Assembly (NCBI GenBank): GCA_036011085.1
Contig: DASCMS010000075.1
Location: forward strand, 1-64,000
Origin: UBA8231 sp036011085
GTDB lineage: Bacteria > Latescibacterota > UBA2968 > UBA8231
Length of the DNA: 64,000 nucleotides
Direction of reading: 5' to 3'
Below are positions 27,356-36,150 of this stretch, piece after piece (the stretch's first letter is position 1; each line of letters begins with the position of its first letter). The notes under the pieces are model-generated. The model saw only the letters and a program-made list of their open reading frames with translations. It searched no databases and was not told where the DNA came from. The position numbers and the translations under genes are program-made.

Positions 27356-28198
27356 ATGTCATCCATCGATCCGCGAGCGGAGGCCTCTCCCACGCCTTGT
27401 ACCGCGTGTGGTGGCCACGGAGTCCGGTACGATCCCCGGGTCGAGGTGGGCCGCTTTGGTCAGTTGGACATATGTGAGTGCATCGCCCGGCACTGTCGCT
27501 GTGGCGGCAGGCCTCCCTATCAGTTCTGGGACGATGACTCCCAGCGCCAATGGTGCCTCTGCCACGGTTCGCGTCGACGCCTGGCCCATGTGAAGGAGTT
27601 GTTTCGCCAGGCCGATCTGCCGAGCAAGTTCCGCTTCAAGTTTCGCCACGACTTCCAGGACACCGCTCCCGATGGAACAGCCCTGGTTCTTGGCCGCCGA
27701 GTGAGGGAATCTCTGGCATATGTGACGGCCCTTCTAGATGACGATCGCGAACTGGAGCGAGGCTACCTGCTTCTTGGCAAACCGGGAACCGGCAAGACAC
27801 TGCTGGCCTGCATCATGCTCAATGAATTGATGTTGAGACGCGCAAGAGCCGGACGCTTTGTCAACATGTCACGGAAGTTCTTCCCCCAGTTGCGTGACAC
27901 CTACTCACAGGACAGCGAACGGTACGGCCAGACATCCCAGATCCTGGAGCTTCTCTACAACGTCCCCTATCTCGTACTGGACGATTTCGGCGAACAGAAA
28001 TCTGAGTGGCAGGCTGAGATGCTCTATGATCTGGTGGACGCGCGGTACGGGGAAGAGAATTTCACAATCGTTACCACCAACATGTCGCGCAGCGAGATGG
28101 AGGAGTCAGGTGGACGTGTATTCTCCAGGCTCGTCGAAATGTGCTTCCTCGTCGACATGCACGGTCAGGACTACCGGCAGTTCCTCCTCTCTCAGTAG
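27356..28198 (+). CDS. DnaC/IstB-like AAA+ ATPase with cysteine-rich N-terminus
   Basis: A 280-residue ATPase related to the helicase loaders DnaC/DnaI and to IstB. Walker A is G141-KPGTGKT148 and the Walker B-like stretch is YLVLDDFGEQ; a sensor TTNMSRSEM and a final arginine-rich helix follow. The N-terminal 70 residues hold eight cysteines (C15, C18, C40, C42, C47, C49, C67, C69), which suggests two zinc sites. It may load replicative helicase, but no dnaB is adjacent and no transposase is present, so a cellular rather than mobile role is likelier. ATG 27356 has GAGG eight bases upstream; a TTG at 27338 is the alternative. Confidence 0.82.
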   Translation: MSSIDPRAEASPTPCTACGGHGVRYDPRVEVGRFGQLDICECIARHCRCGGRPPYQFWDDDSQRQWCLCHGSRRRLAHVKELFRQADLPSKFRFKFRHDFQDTAPDGTALVLGRRVRESLAYVTALLDDDRELERGYLLLGKPGTGKTLLACIMLNELMLRRARAGRFVNMSRKFFPQLRDTYSQDSERYGQTSQILELLYNVPYLVLDDFGEQKSEWQAEMLYDLVDARYGEENFTIVTTNMSRSEMEESGGRVFSRLVEMCFLVDMHGQDYRQFLLSQ

Positions 28199-28222
28199 CC
28201 GCTGAAGAACTGGAAGACCTCG

Positions 28223-28945
28223 ATGGACCGACAGGATGGCCGCGAGACGTCGCAGTTGCGTCCCGTGAGAATCACGCCCGGATACGTCAACACGGCGCCG
28301 GGGGCTGTGTTGATGGAAATGGGGGAAACCCGGGTGCTGTGCACCGTCTCCATCGAAGAGCGGGTGCCGCCCTTCCTGGTGGGCAAAGGCAAGGGGTGGC
28401 TGACGGCCGAATATGGCATGCTGCCCGGATCCTCGCCGCAACGTGTCTCCCGTGAGTCTGCCACGGGCCGGCCGAACGGGCGGGCGCGAGAGATTCAGCG
28501 TCTCATCGGCCGGTCGTTGCGCGCCGCCGTCGACCTGAAGCGCGTCGGCGAGAGAACCCTCTATGTTGACTGCGACGTACTGCAGGCGGACGGTGGTACC
28601 CGTACCGCGTCGATCACCGGAGCCTGGGTTGCCCTGGTGCTGGCGGTGCGCAGTCTCAGCGACCGGGGCCGCCTGGAGCACGGTGACATCATTACCAGCC
28701 AGATCGCTGCTGTGAGTGCCGGAATCGTCGGTGGTCAGGCCCTCCTCGACCTGTGCTACAGCGAGGATTCGCAGGCCGATACCGACATGAATGCGGTCAT
28801 GACCGCCGATGGTGGCATCATCGAATTGCAGGCCACAGCCGAGGGGGCACCGTTCTCCCGGGAGCAGTCCCAGGCGCTGCTCGACTTGACGGCCGCCGGG
28901 ATCGAACAGCTCACCTCGGCACAGCGGCAGGCTGCAACCGGCTGA
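28223..28945 (+). CDS. rph: Ribonuclease PH
   Basis: A 240-residue phosphorolytic 3'-5' exoribonuclease that trims tRNA 3' ends. Motifs seen are RPVRITPGYVNTAPGAVL, the GWLTAEYGMLPG signature, RIQRLIGRSLRA-like EIQRLIGRSLRAAV, and DCDVLQADGGTRTASITGA with the phosphate-binding residues. Length is standard. Because both tRNAs here encode CCA, RNase PH would only trim beyond it. Confidence 0.96.
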   Translation: MDRQDGRETSQLRPVRITPGYVNTAPGAVLMEMGETRVLCTVSIEERVPPFLVGKGKGWLTAEYGMLPGSSPQRVSRESATGRPNGRAREIQRLIGRSLRAAVDLKRVGERTLYVDCDVLQADGGTRTASITGAWVALVLAVRSLSDRGRLEHGDIITSQIAAVSAGIVGGQALLDLCYSEDSQADTDMNAVMTADGGIIELQATAEGAPFSREQSQALLDLTAAGIEQLTSAQRQAATG

Positions 28946-29004
28946 AGCTAGTCAAGCGCCGGCAAAACAGCAGCTTGCGGACTCTGGAAGTGATGGCAGA
29001 CCGC

Positions 29005-29034
29005 TTGACATTTGGCGGCGGCGCCGCTTAGATT
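29005..29034 (+). promoter_or_regulatory. Putative promoter of rpoD
   Basis: Consensus TTGACA (29005-29010) and TAGATT (29029-29034) are 18 bases apart, 52 bases before the start codon. Confidence 0.6.
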
Positions 29035-29085
29035 ACGCCATCGGTTGCCCGAATCAAGCGTGCAGCAAGAGGCGAGGCAGAACGC

Positions 29086-29946
29086 ATGGCTGAGCAGGCA
29101 AAGGCTCCACCCTGGGATACCGAGGATTGTCTCGGCAGTTATCTGGGCGAGATCGCCCATTCCCATCCCTTGTCCGGGGCCGAGGAGGTCGGTCTCGCCC
29201 GCCGTATCAAGGCGGGCGATGAGGCCGCCCGCAACGAGCTGGTTGAGGCGAATCTGCGTTTTGTCGTCAGCGTCGCCAAGGAATACCAGAATCGCGGCGT
29301 GCCGCTTTCCGATCTGATCAGTTCCGGCAACATGGGTCTGATCACGGCCGCCGAAAGATTCGACGAGGAAAAAGGGTTCAAGTTCATTTCCTACGCGGTG
29401 TGGTGGATCCGTCAGGCCATCCTGCAGACCCTGGCCGAGCAGTCACGAACCGTACGCCTGCCGATGAACAAGGTCGGCCTGCTCTATAAGATCTCAAGGG
29501 CTTCCCGCAAGCTGATGCAGGAGCGTGTCGACACGCCCGAGCCAGAGGATATCGCCGCCCAGCTCGACGTGACCGTGGAAGAAGTGAAAGAGACGATGCT
29601 TCACGGTCGTTCCGTGCGCTCTCTGGACGCTTCCTTCCGCGAAGAGGAGGAACAGAGCCTGCTGGACATCCTCCCTGATGATCGGCAGGAATCGCCCGAA
29701 ATCGAAGTCATGAAGGGCTGTCTCCGGCACCAGATCGAGAACGCTCTGGACAGCCTCGTGGGGCGTGAGGCCGAGATCCTCAGCCTCTATTTCGGGCTCG
29801 ATGGTGAGGAACCGATGACGCTTGATCAGATCGGCATGCGCTTCAGCCTCACACGCGAGCGTGTCCGTCAGATCAAGGAGAAAGCACTGCATCGCCTGCG
29901 GCACCCCAGCCGTTGCGATCAGTTGCGCACATACAGTCGGGCCTGA
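29086..29946 (+). CDS. rpoD: RNA polymerase primary-type sigma factor (SigA/RpoD, short form)
   Basis: A 286-residue sigma-70 factor. Region 1.2 (DCLGSYLGEIAHSHPLSG), region 2 with the NLRFVVSVAKEYQNRG and FISYAVWWIRQAILQ segments, region 3 (RLPMNKVGLLYKI) and region 4 with the recognition helix LTRERVRQIKEKALHRLR are complete. Region 1.1 is absent and the protein is about half the length of E. coli RpoD. This is the shape of primary sigma factors in Bacteroidota and relatives, and the region 2.4 and 4.2 sequences are of the housekeeping type. The near-consensus promoters found in this window fit such a factor. Confidence 0.88.
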   Translation: MAEQAKAPPWDTEDCLGSYLGEIAHSHPLSGAEEVGLARRIKAGDEAARNELVEANLRFVVSVAKEYQNRGVPLSDLISSGNMGLITAAERFDEEKGFKFISYAVWWIRQAILQTLAEQSRTVRLPMNKVGLLYKISRASRKLMQERVDTPEPEDIAAQLDVTVEEVKETMLHGRSVRSLDASFREEEEQSLLDILPDDRQESPEIEVMKGCLRHQIENALDSLVGREAEILSLYFGLDGEEPMTLDQIGMRFSLTRERVRQIKEKALHRLRHPSRCDQLRTYSRA

Positions 29947-30091
29947 CGCCGACTTCTGCAGTCGATGTGACTCGGTAGTGCCGAATACTCCCGTCCCCGC
30001 GGGGGCCTGTTTTCTGTAGCACGTTGTTCTCCCCTCCCCAGTAGTGCCTTTAGTCCGTACCCCTACGTCCATACGAGGAGGAGTGGCCACC

Positions 30092-30244
30092 GTGTCTCCT
30101 GACATTGGTACCGGTGAAGACGAATTGCTGCGGTCGATCGAAGAAGTGGAGGATCGGATCAAGGTCTTTCGCAAGAAAGTGCGCGCAGTACTCGCCTCCG
30201 CCCAGCCCGACGGCGGTGACGATCTACGCGACGAGAAGGTCTGA
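30092..30244 (+). CDS. Small acidic helical protein, 50 aa
   Basis: A 50-residue protein with one amphipathic helix (ELLRSIEEVEDRIKVFRKKV) and a disordered acidic tail. GTG 30092 has AGGAGG about ten bases upstream; another GTG at 30083 would add three residues. It sits alone between rpoD and a strong terminator. The ribosome site, codon composition and terminator support a real gene, but no family is recognised. Confidence 0.5.
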   Translation: MSPDIGTGEDELLRSIEEVEDRIKVFRKKVRAVLASAQPDGGDDLRDEKV

Positions 30245-30271
30245 TCGGGGCCGGAACGGCAACTCGGACAG

Positions 30272-30307
30272 ACGGGGTGGCGCCAGCCAGGCGTCACCCC
30301 GTTTTTT
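30272..30307 (+). terminator. Rho-independent terminator after the 50-aa gene
   Basis: ACGGGGTG pairs with CACCCCGT, extended by a G-T wobble and CGCC/GGCG to about 13 bp, and a run of six T follows at 30302-30307. Confidence 0.9.
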
Positions 30308-30334
30308 GTGATTCATGCGCGGATCTGCTATTGT
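30306..30334 (+). promoter_or_regulatory. Putative promoter of the DUF2225/GGDEF gene
   Basis: TTGTGA (30306-30311) and TATTGT (30329-30334) with a 17-base spacer; the -35 box overlaps the T tract of the preceding terminator. Confidence 0.5.
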
Positions 30335-30395
30335 TATTTGCTTGCCATAGGCGCCACAAGACCTCCTGACCAGAGATGTTCCCGACCTGGAAGAC

Positions 30396-32171
30396 ATGCT
30401 GAGCGAACAGGAAGTACAACAGATCTGCAGGGTCTACAAGATCACCTGCCCGGTGTGTCTCTCCGAGGCCGATTTCAACCGCCTCAAACGGGACATGGCC
30501 CGCGCCGTCAAGACCGCCGGCGACGGCTATCCTCTTCAGTACAAGTGGCAGAAACCGGGCTTCGACACGGTCGACCCCAAACAGTTCCTCATGGGCACCT
30601 GCGCCAAGTGTGGTTTCGCCGGCGAACTCGAGGACGCTGACTTCCGCCAGGCGGGCAAGTCTCCCGACGCGTATCGCAAGGATTTCGAGGAGACCTCTCT
30701 CAATCAGTTCAAGGATGCCCTCGCAGCCGGCAAGGGAGCGTCGCAATCCCTTCTGAAGCGGGTGAGCGACGACGATCCGCTATTGAGCGTCATCGCCCAG
30801 GTGCACCTGGGCATCCTCTCCCAATGCTGTCGCAAGAGGATCTCTCCCGGCCCCATTGCCCGGTACTACCTGCGCATCGCCTGGTTGTTCCGCGAGCAGG
30901 AACGCTTCTATCAGGAGTCCGACCTCGAGGCCATCAGCGCCAGTCTGAAGAAGTGCCGTTCCCGCTGGAAGAAGGAACTCCCCGAGCACCAGGACTACCC
31001 CGTAGCCCCGGGCGTCGTTCTCAATGAGATCGAGGCATTGCGCATGGCCCGGGTCTTCTTCGAGCGCAATTACGAAACGCTGAAGGAGGCCGGCGTCGAG
31101 GATGAGTTGCGCCTGCGCTATCTGCTGGCCGAAATCGGCTTCCGGCTCTATGACCAGAGCAACAGCGCCGAAGACCACAAGAAGGCGGCCACCTTCTTCT
31201 CCGGTACCATGCAGCAATGCCTGAGCATCATCTCGGACAAGACCATCGTCGGCGGCCTCGTCAACCGGGCCAAGGAAATGCTCGAAGTCGCCGGAGAGCG
31301 CGGTCGCGAACTGCGCGCCCTGCACAAGGAGCGCGGGGGGGATGAGGGGGCCGAGGCAGAGGACGTTGGCCAGGAGGCGACTCCGAAGGCGAAGTCGAAG
31401 AAGAGGACGGACAAAGCCGGGAAGACGGCCGACGTCGGCAAGGCCAACGGGAAGAAGACTGCGGTGGCCGGTGGGAAGGCGGAGGCCAGCCAACCATCCG
31501 CAGCCAAGGGGCCGGCACCGGCGGACGAAGAAGAACTCGGGGGATCCGAACGGGACCGCATGACGCGGCAGATCACGGTTCTCACCGATGAAGTTGCGCA
31601 GCTCAAGGACCGTCTCGAAGGGCTGGAGGCGGACAACAAGAAGTGGCGTCAGTTGATCGGTCGCGACACTCTCACGGGACTGCCGAACAAGATTTCTCTG
31701 TTCCGCATCCATCTGCCGAAGGTGATACGGGAGTTCTCCTCGTCGTCGCCTTTCTCCTGCATCGCCATCGGTCTCGATCAGATCGGACGCGTGAACGACG
31801 ATTTTGGCTGGCTCATGGGTGACAAGATGCTGCGAGCTTCGGCCAAGGGGCTGCGCAAGTTCCTGCAGGAGGGAGATGAACTCTATCGCATGGATGGGGC
31901 CAACTTTGTGATCGCCGGTCCCATGGACACCAACGTCGCCCGCCAGCGGGCCACCGAGATGCGGCGGGCTCTCGGGGGCAGCACGGTGCGTGTGGAAGAG
32001 ACGACGATGCCCCTGGCTTCAAGCCCGGGCGTCGTCAGCGTCGAACAGACCGCCGGCAGTTCGGATTCGGACAGTGCCAATGCGGTATATGCCGCTTTGC
32101 TGCAGGCTCTGTACGCAGCCAAGCAAAAGGGGGGCAACACCGCCGAAGTACACAACGGCACGCGGTTCTGA
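30396..32171 (+). CDS. DUF2225-like zinc-ribbon protein fused to a degenerate GGDEF domain
   Basis: A 591-residue cytoplasmic protein. The N-terminal 290 residues resemble DUF2225: a CPVC pair near residue 18, a CAKC pair near 69, a Y-rich linker and a helical TPR-like part (KKAATFFSGTMQQCL). A Lys/Ala/Gly low-complexity linker spans about 310-385. A helical segment leads into a GGDEF-type domain (about 420-585) with DTLTGLPNK, but the catalytic loop reads LYRMDGANFVI, so GGDEF is DGANF. Cyclase activity is therefore unlikely; a sensing or c-di-GMP-binding role is possible. Confidence 0.82.
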   Translation: MLSEQEVQQICRVYKITCPVCLSEADFNRLKRDMARAVKTAGDGYPLQYKWQKPGFDTVDPKQFLMGTCAKCGFAGELEDADFRQAGKSPDAYRKDFEETSLNQFKDALAAGKGASQSLLKRVSDDDPLLSVIAQVHLGILSQCCRKRISPGPIARYYLRIAWLFREQERFYQESDLEAISASLKKCRSRWKKELPEHQDYPVAPGVVLNEIEALRMARVFFERNYETLKEAGVEDELRLRYLLAEIGFRLYDQSNSAEDHKKAATFFSGTMQQCLSIISDKTIVGGLVNRAKEMLEVAGERGRELRALHKERGGDEGAEAEDVGQEATPKAKSKKRTDKAGKTADVGKANGKKTAVAGGKAEASQPSAAKGPAPADEEELGGSERDRMTRQITVLTDEVAQLKDRLEGLEADNKKWRQLIGRDTLTGLPNKISLFRIHLPKVIREFSSSSPFSCIAIGLDQIGRVNDDFGWLMGDKMLRASAKGLRKFLQEGDELYRMDGANFVIAGPMDTNVARQRATEMRRALGGSTVRVEETTMPLASSPGVVSVEQTAGSSDSDSANAVYAALLQALYAAKQKGGNTAEVHNGTRF

Positions 32172-32187
32172 CCTACCCGATGTCGCC

Positions 32188-33099
32188 ATGAGCGACCCCA
32201 CTCCCGGCGCCTCTGGATCCTCCGGGAACCATCCTCTCTCCGGAAAGCCCGAAAGCCGGATTCGCGACGTGCTCGTGCAGACGGTGCGCGGCACCTATGA
32301 TCACGACTGCGCCGACGCTGCGGCCGCCATGGCTTTCGACTTCGTCTTTGCCGTCTTTCCCGCCATCATAGTACTTACGGCATTGCTTGCCGTCATGGAC
32401 ATCCCGGTGGAGGCCTTCGGCGCGCTGCTGCACGATTTCGGCGTGGTTGTCCCCGGGCCACTGATCGACCTCATAGAAGACAATCTCAAACACGCAGCTG
32501 GTACGCCCCAATCGTTCTTCGCCCTGGGTATCATCGGCGTGATCTGGCCCGCGTCCGCCAGCATGTCGACGACCATGTCAGCGCTGAACCGGGCCTACGG
32601 CACCTCTGAGGAGCGTACCGTCTGGCTGCGGCGCCTGCTCTCGGTCGTACTCATTATCAGTCTCGGCCTTTCCCTCGTCGTCCTCTTCAACCTGATCGTC
32701 TTCAGCGAACAGTTCGACCTCTGGCTCGAGCACCACTGGGCCCTGTCGGTGGAGGTGCCCTCGCTGGCGGGCCTGCTGCGGCACACGGCGGGGGTCACGG
32801 GGACGCTGGTGGCGGCAGCCATCATCTACCGCGTTGCCCCGGACGTTCGTCTGGGGTGGCTTGACGTGTTGCCGGGATCACTCCTGTTTCTGGCGCAGTG
32901 GACGCTGATCGCTGGAGGCTTCAGTTACTATGTTCGGAACTTCAGCTATTACAATGTCGTCTACGGTGTCCTCGGCGGCGTCATCATCATGCTCCTGTCC
33001 GCCTATCTCGTGTCCTTTACGCTGCTGCTTGGAGGCGAGCTGAACGGCGTCCTCTACCGTAGCATTCCCCGGCACCCCGATCCGGAGGCCAACCGATGA
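32188..33099 (+). CDS. YihY/UPF0761 family membrane protein
   Basis: A 303-residue inner-membrane protein with six predicted helices, in the pattern of the YihY (formerly RNase BN-annotated) family. Recognisable elements are AAAMAFDFVFAVFPAIIVL at the first helix, IIGVIWPASASMSTTMSALNRAYG, and LDVLPGSLLFLAQWTL near residue 230. The polar N-terminal 25 residues are Gly/Ser-rich. Function in the family is unknown; it is not a nuclease. ATG 32188 follows the DUF2225 stop by 16 bases, and the gene overlaps the next lipoprotein gene by four bases. Confidence 0.85.
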   Translation: MSDPTPGASGSSGNHPLSGKPESRIRDVLVQTVRGTYDHDCADAAAAMAFDFVFAVFPAIIVLTALLAVMDIPVEAFGALLHDFGVVVPGPLIDLIEDNLKHAAGTPQSFFALGIIGVIWPASASMSTTMSALNRAYGTSEERTVWLRRLLSVVLIISLGLSLVVLFNLIVFSEQFDLWLEHHWALSVEVPSLAGLLRHTAGVTGTLVAAAIIYRVAPDVRLGWLDVLPGSLLFLAQWTLIAGGFSYYVRNFSYYNVVYGVLGGVIIMLLSAYLVSFTLLLGGELNGVLYRSIPRHPDPEANR

Positions 33100-33566
33100 G
33101 AACCCGAACTCATACCGCTCTCGTTCCAGCCTTGCTGGCCCTGACCGTTCTCGCTCTGGGGTGCGGTGAGCGTGCCGACGAGTTGGGGCCCTACGTGGCG
33201 AAGCTGCAGGAAGTCGACACGTACAACGCCAAGCTCGTCGAGTATCGCTATTTCCTGAAATCGGACCAGGCCGACAAGGCGGCTGACCTGTCGCAGACCA
33301 TCGAGGCCTATCTCGCTCAGCTTGAGACCTTCGGGCACACCAGGGACAAGGTCATCATGGCGGGACACAACGCGCTGAAACGCAAGCTCGGTACCTCCCT
33401 CAATAAGATCGTCGAACCGGACTTTCCCACTTTCACGATCAGCGCCTTGAAGCAGATCAAAATCATCCAGCAGGGATACAACCTCCATGTGGACATGTTG
33501 CGGAAACGCTGGCTGGAGGAGGCCCGGCCTGGCGAATTCACCCTCGAGTGGCCGGACTCTGAATAG
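33096..33566 (+). CDS. Hypothetical lipoprotein
   Basis: A 156-residue secreted lipoprotein of unknown function. The signal peptide ends in VLALGC, so the lipidated Cys is residue 23. The mature part is predominantly helical (AKLQEVDTYNAKLVEYRYFL, then further helices) with no cofactor motif. It overlaps the YihY-like gene by four bases and precedes rnr by 23 bases. Confidence 0.7.
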   Translation: MRTRTHTALVPALLALTVLALGCGERADELGPYVAKLQEVDTYNAKLVEYRYFLKSDQADKAADLSQTIEAYLAQLETFGHTRDKVIMAGHNALKRKLGTSLNKIVEPDFPTFTISALKQIKIIQQGYNLHVDMLRKRWLEEARPGEFTLEWPDSE

Positions 33567-33589
33567 CAGGACTCTCGCACGCGGCCGAC

Positions 33590-35854
33590 GTGATCGACCC
33601 TGAGAGCCAGATCGACCCTGAGAGGGTTCTGGCCCACCTCGGTGAACCTTCATACCGACCTGCCAAGCTGAAGGAACTGGCCCGGGAACTCGGTGTCAGT
33701 GGGGATGAGTACCGGCCCTTACGCCAGCTCATGCATCTGCTGGAGGCCGGGGGCAAGGTGACCCGTGTTCACAAGGGACGCTACGTGTTGCCGAAAGCCC
33801 TGACGCGAACCTGGGGACGGTTGCGGCTGCACGAACGGGGCTTCGGTTTCGTCGGCCGTGCAGGCACCGAGGCCGATGTCTTCATCGGTGCCGGGTTCCT
33901 GCTCGATGCCACCGACGGCGAGTGGGTGGAGGTGGAGGTCACCGAGGCGGGAGATGGGGGTGAGCGCCTGCCGAGGGGGCGGGTCGTCGCCGTTCGTCGA
34001 CAGCCGGCACGAGAGCGGTGCGGCATCTTCCAACGTCGGGGACGCCATGGCCTCGTCGTCACCGATGATGCTCGCATCTTCCTGGATACACCCCCTCCGG
34101 ACGGCATCGCGAAAGGCGATCTCGTCGTCGTCGAGGCAGAAGAAGCCGATGGCAGATCGGCCCGGTCGCAAGCCGGTCGGATCGTCCGCATTCTCGGGGA
34201 TCCCGCCGACCCGCGTCACGACTTTGAAACGGTGACCCTGGCCCACGGGATTCGGGTCATCGACGACCCGGAGGCCGCCGGGGAAGCGGCGGCCAGGACG
34301 GCAGACGCCAGCCAGGAACGTGAACAGGAGTTGACCCGCAGGCGAGATCTGCGAGAGTTGACGGTAGTCACCATCGACCCGGATGAGGCCCGCGATTTCG
34401 ACGACGCGGTGTCCGTGGAAGCTCTGGCCAGCGGCGAGACCCGCCTGGGGGTTCACATCGCCGATGTCGCCCACTACGTGCCACTCGGGGGCGCTGTCGA
34501 CACTCAGGCCCGGGAACGCGCCACCTCGACCTATCTCCTCGACCGGGTCGTACATATGCTCCCGCCTTCGCTGGCCGCGGATCTCTGTACTCTGACGCCG
34601 CATGAGGACCGTCTCGCCGTGAGCGTCTTTCTCGACATCGACGGTGGCGGCACGGTCCAGCACCGCTCTTTCTGCCTGTCCGTCATCCGCTCCGCCGACA
34701 GACTTACCTACAGCCAGGTTCAGGCCGCCCTCGACGACGATCATCGTGGGGCGGGGCCTGCGGCTTCCCATACTGCCCTGCTGGAGACGATGTCGGATCT
34801 GAGTCAGCGGCTGCGGGCGCGAAGACTCGATCGGGGAGCCATCGACTTCGACCTCTCGGAAGCAGCGGTGACGATGGGCGACGAGGGCATCCCCGTCTGG
34901 CTGGGGAAAGCCGAACACCTCTCGAGCCACCGGCTCGTGGAGGAATTCATGCTCGCCGCCAACGAGGCGGTGGCCGAGGAAGCGGCAGAAGCACAGCTGG
35001 GCGTCCTGTTCCGCATCCATGATCCTCCGGATCCGGGCAAGCTGGAAGCCTTTCGCGGCCTCGCTGGCGCTCTCGGCTACCGCCTGCCAGGACCGCAAGG
35101 GATCACGAGCGGCGATCTGCAGAAGGCGCTCGACGCACTCCACGGGCGACCGGACGCCGCCCTCCTCAGTCAATTGCTCCTGCGGGCCATGATGCGGGCC
35201 TGTTATGCCACCGAAGAAGGGGAGGGGCATTTCGGCCTGGCCTCCGAGCGCTACCTCCATTTCACCTCGCCGATCCGCCGCTACCCCGATCTCGTCGTCC
35301 ATCGGGCACTGCGCTCCCACCTCACCGGCGACAGTATGTCCCCGGAGGCTGATCTGGGCTGGCTGGCGCAATGGACCAGTCACTGTGAGCGGCGCTCCGA
35401 GGCGGCAGAGCGTGAGTACCTGCGGTTGAAGCAGCTTCGCTTCATGGTGGGGAAGGAGGGCGATGAATTCGATGGGATCGTGTCAGGTGTCGTCGGTGCC
35501 GGTGTCTTCGTCGAAATCGGTGACTGGCTGGTAGAGGGCTTCTGCGCCATGCGACTGCTGGATGACTACTTCGAATTCGATGAAAGCCATCACCGCCAGC
35601 GAGGCCAGCAGACCGGGGTCGTGTTCACCATGGGGACATCGGTCCGCGTGCGAGTACTCACTGTCGAGCCGCAGTTGCGGCGCCTGGATCTGCTCATTAT
35701 TGCGGGGGGCAGTGATGGCGGGCGCACGGGCCACAGCAGTGGCGGCCGGGGCGCACGTCGGGCCTCTGCCCGCGACCGGCGCCAGGCCCAGCGCCAGGCC
35801 CGACCCAAGGGCAAGGGAGGACGCGGCCGCCGCGGCGGCAGTCGCCGGCGCTGA
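33590..35854 (+). CDS. rnr: Ribonuclease R
   Basis: A 754-residue hydrolytic 3'-5' exoribonuclease. It has a winged-helix N-terminus (1-65), two cold-shock domains (about 72-220), and the RNB domain with the four catalytic aspartates D263, D269, D271 and D272 in IDPDEARDFDDAV. The ADLCTLTPHEDRLAVSV element, an S1 domain (about 610-690) and a very basic Arg/Gly tail (RRGGSRRR) follow. RNase R degrades structured RNA and non-stop messages released by trans-translation, so it works with SmpB encoded here. Start is GTG 33590. Confidence 0.95.
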   Translation: MIDPESQIDPERVLAHLGEPSYRPAKLKELARELGVSGDEYRPLRQLMHLLEAGGKVTRVHKGRYVLPKALTRTWGRLRLHERGFGFVGRAGTEADVFIGAGFLLDATDGEWVEVEVTEAGDGGERLPRGRVVAVRRQPARERCGIFQRRGRHGLVVTDDARIFLDTPPPDGIAKGDLVVVEAEEADGRSARSQAGRIVRILGDPADPRHDFETVTLAHGIRVIDDPEAAGEAAARTADASQEREQELTRRRDLRELTVVTIDPDEARDFDDAVSVEALASGETRLGVHIADVAHYVPLGGAVDTQARERATSTYLLDRVVHMLPPSLAADLCTLTPHEDRLAVSVFLDIDGGGTVQHRSFCLSVIRSADRLTYSQVQAALDDDHRGAGPAASHTALLETMSDLSQRLRARRLDRGAIDFDLSEAAVTMGDEGIPVWLGKAEHLSSHRLVEEFMLAANEAVAEEAAEAQLGVLFRIHDPPDPGKLEAFRGLAGALGYRLPGPQGITSGDLQKALDALHGRPDAALLSQLLLRAMMRACYATEEGEGHFGLASERYLHFTSPIRRYPDLVVHRALRSHLTGDSMSPEADLGWLAQWTSHCERRSEAAEREYLRLKQLRFMVGKEGDEFDGIVSGVVGAGVFVEIGDWLVEGFCAMRLLDDYFEFDESHHRQRGQQTGVVFTMGTSVRVRVLTVEPQLRRLDLLIIAGGSDGGRTGHSSGGRGARRASARDRRQAQRQARPKGKGGRGRRGGSRRR

Positions 35855-35950
35855 CCCCCCGTCCTCAGGGCTGGCGGAGATATCTGGCCAGGATCACCGG
35901 TCAAGAAAGCACCGCGTTGACCGCGAGCATGGATTCTCTACTTTCGCCCC

Positions 35951-36139
35951 ATGATCAAGCTGCTGCTGCTGCTCTTCCTCTGCGGTCTCGGATACCAGCT
36001 GTTCCGCTCCCTGCGATCCCCGCCTGTCAGCGACCCGGAAGATGGCTCGGAGGCGCCGCCCGTGGACCCGACGCAGGCGGTCAGTGCCGAGTTCTTCACC
36101 CACAAGGAAGAGGCCGATGAGGGCCCGGACATCCGGTAA
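35951..36139 (+). CDS. Small membrane-anchored protein, 62 aa
   Basis: A 62-residue protein with an N-terminal hydrophobic helix (IKLLLLLFLCGLGYQLF) and an acidic, Pro-rich tail. No family is recognised. It lies between rnr and holA with a 96-base gap before it and no strong ribosome site, but its frame and composition fit a small single-pass membrane protein. Confidence 0.55.
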   Translation: MIKLLLLLFLCGLGYQLFRSLRSPPVSDPEDGSEAPPVDPTQAVSAEFFTHKEEADEGPDIR

Positions 36140-36150
36140 CGGATGGTGAT

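Noticed and set aside
27356..28198. IstB-type transposition helper
   Set aside because: No IstA-like transposase or inverted repeats surround the ATPase, and its N-terminal cysteine cluster differs.
33719..35383. 554-codon frame opposite rnr
   Set aside because: Antisense shadow of a gene with all RNase R motifs.
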